A DNA stretch of 5,316 nucleotides. Source: Actinomycetes bacterium (GTDB lineage: Bacteria > Actinomycetota > Acidimicrobiia > Acidimicrobiales > CADCSY01). Shown one piece after another: positions 1-4,804 of this stretch. The stretch spans positions 1-5,316 of the forward strand of contig JAODBP010000174.1 in assembly GCA_025464025.1 (NCBI GenBank), in the 5' to 3' direction. How positions within the stretch are numbered: position 1 is the stretch's first letter; the number at the start of each line of letters is the position of its first letter. The notes beneath the pieces were generated by a model, which searched no databases, was not told the origin of the DNA, and saw only the letters and a list, made by a program, of their open reading frames with translations. Position numbers and translations under genes: made by a program.

Positions 1-347
1 CGCTGGAGATCACGTCGGAGACGGTGAACAACCACGTGGTCTCGGTGGCGGTGAAGGACGTGCAGGAGGCGGTCAAGCGGGGCGAGACGATCCACCAGCC
101 GCTGTCGAAGCACGACGTGTTCCCGCCGATGGTCACCCAGATGCTCGCCGTGGGGGAGGAGACCGGCAACGTCGACGTGATGCTGGAGAAGGTCGCCGAC
201 TTCTACGACCAGGAGGTCGAGGCCACCGTCAACGCCCTCACCTCGCTGCTCGAGCCGCTGCTCATCGTCGTCCTCGGCGGCGCCGTCGGCGGGATGGTGA
301 TCTCGCTCTACCTGCCGATGTTCAAGATCATCGAGCTGGTCAAGTAG
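1..347 (+). CDS. Type II secretion/type IV pilus inner-membrane platform protein, PilC/GspF family (C-terminal part)
   Basis: This is the last 114 residues of a gene that begins left of the window; the reading frame is open from base 3 and ends at TAG 345-347. PilC/GspF proteins sit in the inner membrane and link the cytoplasmic assembly ATPase to the growing pilin or pseudopilin fibre. The visible part matches the end of the second GspF domain. A soluble helical stretch carries the conserved Gly-Glu-Glu-Thr-Gly signature (visible residues 51-55), followed by LEKVADFYDQEVE-type helices. A Leu-Glu-Pro motif opens the final membrane helix (about residues 84-106), and the short tail ends FKIIELVK, as is usual in the family. 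Nothing is truncated at the C-terminus. The rest of the pilus operon presumably lies to the left. No gene symbol is given because PilC and GspF homologues cannot be told apart from this fragment. Confidence 0.93.
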   Translation, partial: LEITSETVNNHVVSVAVKDVQEAVKRGETIHQPLSKHDVFPPMVTQMLAVGEETGNVDVMLEKVADFYDQEVEATVNALTSLLEPLLIVVLGGAVGGMVISLYLPMFKIIELVK

Positions 348-357
348 CTCGGGGTCC

Positions 358-389
358 GTGCAACTCGCTCGCTCCGAGCGTTGTTGCAC
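358..389 (+). terminator. Imperfect inverted repeat after the pilC-like gene, probable terminator
   Basis: The outer arms GTGCAAC (358-364) and GTTGCAC (383-389) are perfect complements. Inside them CGCTCG (366-371) pairs with CGAGCG (375-380) around a CTC loop. A 1x2 internal bulge (T365 against T381-T382) separates the two stems, giving 13 base pairs in total. It starts 10 bases after the pilC-like stop codon and ends 14 bases before the methyltransferase start. No T-run follows, so it would be a stem-only terminator of the kind common in high-GC actinobacteria. It could also be a dispersed genomic repeat or an attenuator in the methyltransferase leader. Confidence 0.5.
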
Positions 390-403
390 GCGAACCTCCC
401 TGC

Positions 404-1138
404 GTGCTCGACGACCACTTCGCCGGTGAGGTCGCGGCCCGCTACGACGACAGGCTCGGCGCCGTGGGCTCGCGCGAGGTGCTCGGACCGACCGTTGACC
501 TCCTGGCCGGCCTTGTCGGCACCGGCGCCGCCCTCGAGATGGCGGTCGGCACCGGGCGGATCGCCCTGCCGCTCGCGGCCCGGGGCGTGCCGGTCTGTGG
601 CATCGAGCTGTCGCCCGACATGGTGGCCCAGCTCCGGGCCAAGCCGGGGGGCGACGCCATCCCCGTCACGATCGGCGACATGGCCACCGCGCGGGTCGAG
701 GGTGCCTTCCGGCTGGTCTACCTCCTCTACAACACGATCGGGAACGTCGAGACCCAGGACCGGCAGGTCGCGTGCTTCGCCAACGCCGCGGCCCACCTCG
801 AGCCTGGTGGATCCTTCGTCATCGAGGTCGGCGTGCCTGATCTGCGCCGCCTCGTCCCGGGCCAGGACTCGATCGTCTTCGCCCACGCGCCGGGCTACGT
901 CGGCTACGACCGCTACGACGACCTCGTCGCCCAGCACGCGGTCTCCCACCACTTCGTGGCCGAGGGCTCCGGTGCCCGCGAGGTTCGGACGCCGTACCGG
1001 TACGTGTGGCCCTCGGAGCTCGACCTGATGGCGAGGCTTGCCGGTCTCGAGCTGGGGGACAGGTGGGCCGACTGGAACCGGTCGCCGTTCACCGCCGACA
1101 GCCCGTCGCACGTGTCGGTGTGGCGCAAGCAGCCGTAG
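404..1138 (+). CDS. Class I SAM-dependent methyltransferase, 244 aa
   Basis: This is predicted to be a soluble methyltransferase with a Rossmann-like fold; the substrate is not identifiable. The SAM-binding motif I is a divergent ALEMAVGTGRIALPLA (residues 43-58, with E45, G49 and G51). An acidic strand end follows at IELSPDM (67-73), then the GDM motif with D92. After these come LVYLLYNTIGNV (104-115) and the post-motif strand LEPGGSFVIEVG (132-143). The C-terminal part (about 195-244, RYVWPSELDLMARLAGL then WNRSPFT and SHVSVW) looks like the tail of a methyltransferase group widespread in actinobacteria. The start is the GTG at 404: no other start codon lies upstream in frame before the pilC-like gene ends, and the protein is full length from here. 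No good Shine-Dalgarno sequence is visible. It lies 56 bases after the pilC-like stop with a hairpin between, so it is probably its own unit or a weak read-through member. Confidence 0.85.
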   Translation: MLDDHFAGEVAARYDDRLGAVGSREVLGPTVDLLAGLVGTGAALEMAVGTGRIALPLAARGVPVCGIELSPDMVAQLRAKPGGDAIPVTIGDMATARVEGAFRLVYLLYNTIGNVETQDRQVACFANAAAHLEPGGSFVIEVGVPDLRRLVPGQDSIVFAHAPGYVGYDRYDDLVAQHAVSHHFVAEGSGAREVRTPYRYVWPSELDLMARLAGLELGDRWADWNRSPFTADSPSHVSVWRKQP

Positions 1139-1177
1139 ACGCACGGCCGGCGGCAGTCGACCCGCGCTGCATGCCCG

Positions 1178-1286
1178 CGTGTCAGGCGAAATGGCGCGTC
1201 GCGATCACCAGGAATTCAGATCGCCGCGGCGATCCCGACACACGTTTGAAGGTGACTGGACCGAACGAGTCATTTCTCGTGTCAGG
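1178..1286 (+). repeat. Nine-base direct repeat CGTGTCAGG, two copies
   Basis: CGTGTCAGG occurs at 1178-1186 and again at 1278-1286, exactly 100 bases apart, and the two copies bracket most of the structured intergenic segment. The second copy supplies one arm (CGTGT) of the central stem of the larger hairpin. It could be a pair of regulator half-sites, a small duplication or chance. Nine bases in a 204-base region is only weak evidence. Confidence 0.3.
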
Positions 1287-1301
1287 GTTTCGGGATCAGC
1301 C
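1197..1301 (+). ncRNA. Candidate structured RNA or structured 5' leader upstream of the dCTP deaminase gene
   Basis: Two consecutive hairpins can be drawn. Hairpin A pairs GCGATC 1201-1206 with GATCGC 1219-1224 around a 12-base loop, with three weaker pairs below a C/C mismatch. Hairpin B is long. GGC 1228-1230 pairs with GCC 1299-1301, and GATCCCG 1231-1237 with CGGGATC 1291-1297, with bulged A1298 between the two. ACACG 1240-1244 then pairs with CGTGT 1278-1282, and 1250-1257 pairs with 1268-1275. Hairpin B has 23 pairs, two of them G-U wobbles (1251/1274 and 1252/1273) that work only in plus-strand RNA. The segment is about 57% G+C (52 A/T in 1201-1320), well below the neighbouring genes. 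In the AvcID anti-phage system, a small inhibitory RNA is encoded just 5' of the deaminase gene, which is the position seen here. Resemblance is by position and structure only; no sequence match to AvcI is claimed. It could instead be a riboswitch-like leader or a cluster of operator sites. Confidence 0.35.
1219..1234. repeat. Perfect 16-bp palindrome GATCGCCG/CGGCGATC
   Basis: The two eight-base halves (1219-1226 and 1227-1234) are exact reverse complements with no spacer. The site lies 109 bases upstream of the deaminase start codon. It may be a dimeric repressor operator. In RNA it could form a short stem that excludes both hairpin A (shares 1219-1228) and the base of hairpin B (shares 1228-1234), giving alternative folds. 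The symmetry is plainly visible; the role is not known. Confidence 0.45.
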
Positions 1302-1333
1302 CCGTTCATCTAGAAAGCGCCCTCTTCGATCGT

Positions 1334-1340
1334 GGGGGAA
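1334..1340 (+). promoter_or_regulatory. Shine-Dalgarno-like site for the deaminase gene, in a small hairpin
   Basis: GGGGGAA sits four bases after its G-run from the ATG at 1343 and supports that start over the in-frame ATG at 1394. ATCGT (1329-1333) and ACGAT (1340-1344) are exact reverse complements flanking the G-run, so the ribosome site would lie in the loop and the first two bases of the start codon in the stem. With only five pairs the hairpin may be coincidental. Confidence 0.45.
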
Positions 1341-1342
1341 CG

Positions 1343-3154
1343 ATGGACGAGCAACGGGCGCAACAACGCTTCTTCGAGGTGCTCCGGCCGGCCATGGAGG
1401 AGCCCGTCCCTGAGCTCTACTTCGCGACGGTCCGCGCCATGGGCACGCCGGTCGGCCGCATCCAGCGCGCGCTGGAGGATCGGCTCGCCGAGGGCCGCTA
1501 CGCGCTGCAGGAGGTCAAGCTCGCCGACGCCCTCGCCGCGTCACCCCACACGCCACGGGACCTGGCCGCGCTGCCGGCGTCCTCGAAGCGGTACCGCCGC
1601 CTGGCCGAGGCGGCGGTCAAGCTGCGCTTCACGTCGAAGAAGCGCGACGCCGTCGCCGTCACGGCCATCGCCGACCTGCATCGGCGGTTGCGATCGGAGG
1701 GCAAGGCCAAGGCGCGGGCCATGGGGGCGGTCGGCACCGCGTTCCTGTTCCGCAACCTCATGCACCACGACGAGGTCGGCCGGCTCCGGAAGGTGTACGA
1801 CCGGCAGTTCTTCCTCATCTCGATCTACGAGGAGCGCGTCGAGCGGATCGCCGAGCTGGCCGACCGACTGGCAGGCGGGCCGGGGATGGCCACGGACGAG
1901 ACCAAGAAGGAGGCCGAGGAGCTGGTCGAGCGGGAGGAGGAGTTCTTCCGTCGCAGCCAGCTCTACGACCCGGGGATCGCCGAGCGACGGAAGTTCGTCA
2001 CCAACATCCCCAAGGTCTTCCAGTACGGCGACCTCTTCCTGGATTCGAGCGACCCGAAGAACGGGGAGCACATCGACCGGTTCGTCGACGTGATCTTCGG
2101 CGAGCCGTTCATCACGCCGACCCGTGACGAGATCGGGATGGCTGACGCGTTCTCGGCGGCGCTCCAGTCGGGCAACCTGGCTCGCCAGGTCGGCGCGGCC
2201 ATCTGCACCGACGATGGCGACCTGATCGCCATGGGGACCAACGACGTCCCCAAGCCCGGTGGTGGCGTCTACCGGTACGACGACGAGCCCAACGACCACC
2301 GAGACCACCACCTGAGCCCGGCAAACCCGGACTTCGCCCGGGGTTGGGACGCGAGCGATCGCACGCGGCGCGAGATCTTCACCGACCTCGTGCACCGGAT
2401 GCTGGCCGATCCGAGGTGGCTGGCCCGGTTCGACGTGATGCGCGGTGGTGACGGCCACGGCGCCAAGCTCGCCGAGCAGCTGCAGGCGTCCCGGCGCCGC
2501 CTTCCGGCCGCGGTCGAAGGGCTCGTGGACGAGCTCATCAACGTCGAGCTGGTGTGGGGCGCCCAGCTGTTCGACGTCCTCGAGTACGGCCGCACGATGC
2601 ACGCCGAGATGGACGCCATCACCTCGGCGGCGCGCAAGGGCATCTCGACGCGGGGAGCCACGCTCTACTGCACGACCCTGCCGTGCCACGAGTGCGCCCG
2701 GCTCATCGTCGGCGCCGGCATCAAGCGCGTGATCTTCATCGAGCCGTACGAGAAGAGCCGGAGCGACCACCTCTACGCATCGGAGATCCGCTTCACGACC
2801 CTCGCCCACTCCCGCGAGGAGGAGCGGGTGCGTCGGACCGGGACGGCCAAGGAGGTGGCCAAGCTCGATCGCCACGAGCGGGTCGACTTCGTCCCCTACG
2901 TCGGCATCTCGCCGAGGCGGTTCGCCGAACTGTTCGCCAAGGGCGAGCGGAAGCTCGAGGACCAGAAGGACTACGACGGCGCCCGCACCCTCCAGGGGAA
3001 CCGGGCGAAGTGGTCCCGCGCCGACGGCAAGGTCAAGGAGACCATCATCTCGAAGAGCGCGCTCAAGTCGGTCCCGCGACTCGCCGACGTGCTCGACCAC
3101 GAGCGCTACCTCATCGAGGAGCTCGACGAGCTCATGGGCAAGCGGCATCCATGA
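1343..3154 (+). CDS. Anti-phage dCTP deaminase (AvcD/DCD type): P-loop-kinase-like domain plus deoxycytidylate deaminase domain, 603 aa
   Basis: Members of this family deaminate dCTP and/or dCMP during phage infection, depleting the cytidine deoxynucleotides needed for phage DNA synthesis. Residues about 24-165 look like the N-terminal kinase-like domain. Strand ELYFATV is followed by a loop MGTPVGRIQ (33-41), where a P-loop would lie but with no Gly-Lys-Ser/Thr, and later come LFRNLMHHDEV (135-145) and FFLISIY (156-162). A charged helix at about 185-205 leads to the family segment FGEPFITPTRDE (252-263). The deaminase domain follows, with RQVGAAI (281-287), PKPGGG (303-308) and the zinc site HAE (H420, catalytic E422) plus PCHEC (C448 and C451 as ligands). 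All catalytic residues are present. The C-terminus (about 470-603) contains FVPYVGISPRRF and a basic, helical tail. The ATG at 1343 has a G-rich ribosome site. The stop overlaps the next gene's ATG, so the two are probably cotranscribed and translationally coupled. The family assignment is strong; defence activity here is inferred. Confidence 0.92.
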   Translation: MDEQRAQQRFFEVLRPAMEEPVPELYFATVRAMGTPVGRIQRALEDRLAEGRYALQEVKLADALAASPHTPRDLAALPASSKRYRRLAEAAVKLRFTSKKRDAVAVTAIADLHRRLRSEGKAKARAMGAVGTAFLFRNLMHHDEVGRLRKVYDRQFFLISIYEERVERIAELADRLAGGPGMATDETKKEAEELVEREEEFFRRSQLYDPGIAERRKFVTNIPKVFQYGDLFLDSSDPKNGEHIDRFVDVIFGEPFITPTRDEIGMADAFSAALQSGNLARQVGAAICTDDGDLIAMGTNDVPKPGGGVYRYDDEPNDHRDHHLSPANPDFARGWDASDRTRREIFTDLVHRMLADPRWLARFDVMRGGDGHGAKLAEQLQASRRRLPAAVEGLVDELINVELVWGAQLFDVLEYGRTMHAEMDAITSAARKGISTRGATLYCTTLPCHECARLIVGAGIKRVIFIEPYEKSRSDHLYASEIRFTTLAHSREEERVRRTGTAKEVAKLDRHERVDFVPYVGISPRRFAELFAKGERKLEDQKDYDGARTLQGNRAKWSRADGKVKETIISKSALKSVPRLADVLDHERYLIEELDELMGKRHP

Positions 3155-3759
3155 GCGACGGGCTGTCGCTCGCCGGCGAGCTCGCGCACTACCGCGACCG
3201 GTGGCGGGCGACCGAGCGGATCGTCGACCAGCGGCTCACGATGCTGATCGCGGCGCTGGGCAGCGTCATGGCGGCCACGGTGGCCGTGCTGGCCCGGAAC
3301 GCCAAGGACACGCCGGTCGACATCGACCTCATCCTCGGCTCGGTGTGGCTTCTGCTCTCGTTCCTCGCCGAAGGGATCTTCTTCCGGCTGATCCGGGCCC
3401 GGAACACCATCCACCGGAACATCGCGGTCATCAACCACCTGCGCGCCGCGGCCTCTCTCCAGCTGCCGACGTGGGAGCAGCAGGTCCTCATGCCCGTGTA
3501 CGCCGCGGATTCCCGGTTGCCTCGTCCCTTCTACTTCTGGGGCTCGACGACGGCGAGCGCGCTCGTGCAGGGCGCTGGGCTGCACTTCTCGATCTGGTTC
3601 TTCGGTCCCGGGATCAGAGAACGGATGCCGCTCGGCGGTGTGATCGCGGGCCTGAGCGCCTTCGCGCTGAACATGGCCTACTACTGGGTGCGCTGTCGGG
3701 CGATCGACCTGGGGACAGTCGGGTCGCTTCCGCCCCAGCCGCCGGCGCCCGCCGCCTAG
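3151..3759 (+). CDS. Unrecognised four-helix integral membrane protein coupled to the dCTP deaminase, 202 aa
   Basis: I do not recognise this family. The start is the ATG at 3151, whose last two bases open the deaminase stop codon (ATGA overlap); this implies translational coupling and a shared function. The order is a charged amphipathic N-terminal helix (about 10-28, Arg/Glu-rich), TM1 (about 30-48), a short loop and TM2 (about 59-79). A 45-residue Arg-rich loop (about 80-126, RARNTIHRNIAVINHLR then LPTWEQQV) follows, then TM3 (about 127-151), a short loop and TM4 (about 161-180). The tail is Pro/Ala-rich and ends PPQPPAPAA. Charge distribution suggests both ends and the long loop are cytoplasmic. 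There is no signal peptide and no enzyme motif. Compact proteins with paired membrane helices and a cytoplasmic sensor part are common as putative pore-forming effectors in bacterial conflict systems (S-4TM and SLATT types). Membership in either is not shown. It could also be an anchor for the deaminase or an unrelated passenger. Confidence 0.85.
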   Translation: MSDGLSLAGELAHYRDRWRATERIVDQRLTMLIAALGSVMAATVAVLARNAKDTPVDIDLILGSVWLLLSFLAEGIFFRLIRARNTIHRNIAVINHLRAAASLQLPTWEQQVLMPVYAADSRLPRPFYFWGSTTASALVQGAGLHFSIWFFGPGIRERMPLGGVIAGLSAFALNMAYYWVRCRAIDLGTVGSLPPQPPAPAA

Positions 3760-4136
3760 TCGTCGAGCAACGTCCGCAGGCGGTTCGGGGCCAGGATGCG
3801 GTAGCTCTCGGTGACCAGCTCGGCGACCTCGGACCAGTCGGTCCGGTCGTCGAGGACGAGGCCGACGATGTCGGTGAACCACACTGGCTTGAAGAACGGC
3901 GGGCCGGCGTTGGCCAGGGCGTCGAGCTCGCTCGGTGACGAGCGGAAGGTGAGCACGGTGGCGTCGGTGGCGCTCGCCGCTTCGGCGTAGGCCGGTGGGT
4001 GTCCGTCGACGATGTCGACCACGTGGGCGAAGTTCTTCTTCCGGATCGTCCACCGGGTGCCGACCCAGGCCTGCTCCTCGACCACCTCGGGCAGGGCCAT
4101 GCACAGCACGCGCACCCGCTCGAGCGCGGCGCTCAT
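3756..4136 (-). CDS. MmcQ/YjbR (DUF419) family protein, 126 aa
   Basis: This is a small soluble protein of the MmcQ/YjbR family, which has a CyaY-like fold and is often annotated as DNA-binding, though its biochemical role is poorly defined. The family pattern is clear. The N-terminal helix leads to ALPEVVEEQAWVGTRWTIRKKNFAHV (residues 14-39), the equivalent of the usual LPG-x-x-E-x-x-W-G block followed by a strand with Lys-Asn-Phe. Then come a variable strand, PPFFKPVWF (79-87) and the terminal helix with DWSEVAELVTESYRILAPNRL (100-120). Length is normal. The ATG (4134-4136) overlaps the upstream methyltransferase stop as ATGA, and a GGTGAG a few bases earlier may serve as ribosome site, so the two form an operon. 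Its stop codon overlaps the stop of the convergent membrane-protein gene by four bases (CTAG). Confidence 0.88.
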   Translation of the reverse strand: MSAALERVRVLCMALPEVVEEQAWVGTRWTIRKKNFAHVVDIVDGHPPAYAEAASATDATVLTFRSSPSELDALANAGPPFFKPVWFTDIVGLVLDDRTDWSEVAELVTESYRILAPNRLRTLLDD

Positions 4137-4774
4137 CGCTCACCGACGAGGAGGGCGAAGCCGCGCCAGCGCCAGAGGCAGTCGACGTTGGTGAGGCCGG
4201 CGTCGCGCATCCAGACCAGCTGGTCGTCGACGGGGGCCAGCCGGTCCTCGGGGTCGTCGGCGTCGCGGCCGATGGCGACGAGGAACTCGGCGTGGCGCTC
4301 GGGGGTGGCCGAGGCCACGACCTCGAGGTTGGCGAACGTGCCGCCAGGGGCCAGCAGTCCGGCGACCTCGCCGAACAGCGCCCGCTTGCGCTCGTGCTCG
4401 AGGTGGTGGATGGCGAAGCCGGACACGACCACGTCGAACGGGCCGGTCGCGGTGATGGGCTGCTCGAGGTCGCCCACGACCACCTCGACCCGGGGGTCGT
4501 CGGCGAAGTTGGCTCGGGCCCGCTCGAGCATGGCCGGCGACCGGTCGACGCAGACCGCCTCCTCGACCGTCGCCCGGTTGGTCAGCACCAGGGCGGCCAG
4601 GCGGCCGTCACCGCAGCCGAGGTCGAGGACGCGTCGGGGTGCCTCGGGCAGCACATCGGCGAGCACGCGCTCGCCGGCCTGCCTCGCTTCGAGCTTGCCG
4701 ATGCGGCCGAGGTACCACGCGACCTGCTCCTCGTCGGCCCATCCACCGACCGGTGTCGTGCTCACGTTCGTCAT
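4133..4774 (-). CDS. Class I SAM-dependent methyltransferase (methyltransferase domain 25/11 type), 213 aa
   Basis: This is a soluble SAM-dependent methyltransferase of unknown substrate. Motif I is canonical, VLDLGCGDG (residues 49-57). The acidic residue closing strand 2 is D77 in CVDRSPAMLERA, motif III is GDL (101-103), motif IV is FDVVVSGFAIHHL (113-125), and the post-motif is LLAPGGTF (140-147). An N-terminal helical cap (VAWYLGRIGKLEARQAGE) and a C-terminal substrate-side segment (LVWMRDAGLTNVDCLWRWRGFALLVG) complete a normal-length protein. The start is uncertain. The ATG at 4774 has GGGAAG directly against it, too close for normal initiation, whereas an in-frame GTG three codons later would put the same motif nine bases upstream. 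It is the first gene of a two-gene unit with the MmcQ/YjbR protein (ATGA overlap). A strong hairpin lies between it and the HNH gene. Confidence 0.9.
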   Translation of the reverse strand: MTNVSTTPVGGWADEEQVAWYLGRIGKLEARQAGERVLADVLPEAPRRVLDLGCGDGRLAALVLTNRATVEEAVCVDRSPAMLERARANFADDPRVEVVVGDLEQPITATGPFDVVVSGFAIHHLEHERKRALFGEVAGLLAPGGTFANLEVVASATPERHAEFLVAIGRDADDPEDRLAPVDDQLVWMRDAGLTNVDCLWRWRGFALLVGER

Positions 4775-4779
4775 CTTCC

Positions 4780-4798
4780 CGCGGCCCGGTGGGCCGCG
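4780..4798 (-). terminator. GC-rich hairpin between the HNH gene and the methyltransferase
   Basis: CGCGGCCC (4780-4787) and GGGCCGCG (4791-4798) form a perfect eight-pair stem with a three-base loop. It begins six bases after the HNH stop codon in the direction of transcription and ends five bases before the methyltransferase ATG. It is probably a stem-only terminator for the HNH gene. There is no T-run. Because part of the GGGAAG ribosome site lies at its foot, it could also damp methyltransferase translation from read-through RNA. Confidence 0.5.
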
Positions 4799-4804
4799 CC
4801 GGCA

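Noticed and set aside
1246..1275. Possible promoter TTGAAG (1246-1251) with an 18-base spacer to TCATTT (1270-1275)
   Set aside because: The -35 box matches four of six consensus bases but the -10 only two. The bases are equally explained by pairing inside hairpin B.
1197..1301. Integron attC site or a CRISPR-like unit
   Set aside because: The conserved attC core ends (GTTRRRY and its inverse) are missing at the hairpin base, there is no integrase, and there is no repeat-spacer array.
1309..1314. TCTAGA as a -10 box giving a short leader before the deaminase start
   Set aside because: Only three of six consensus bases match, and there is no convincing -35 box 16-18 bases upstream. It remains possible, and if real it would place the structured segment upstream of the mRNA start.
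1006..1413. Plus-strand frame of 135 codons bridging the methyltransferase end, the intergenic region and the deaminase start
   Set aside because: It overlaps two real genes out of frame, shows no domain, and crosses the structured segment without any coding character. No small gene is supported in 1139-1342.
1541..3148. Long open minus-strand frame of 535 codons opposite the deaminase gene
   Set aside because: It mirrors the deaminase coding region and is typical of spurious antisense frames in high-GC DNA. The translation is Val/Asp/Arg/Gly-rich with no family signal, while the plus strand has clear conserved motifs.
3151..3759. Assignment of the membrane protein as a definite S-4TM or SLATT effector
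   Set aside because: Only the helix count and general layout agree. No diagnostic sequence motif could be verified by eye, so the gene is left as unrecognised.
3106..4143. Minus-strand frame of 345 codons across the membrane-protein and MmcQ/YjbR genes
   Set aside because: It has an Arg/Gly/Pro-rich low-complexity translation and spans two convincing genes in other frames. It is explained by high GC.
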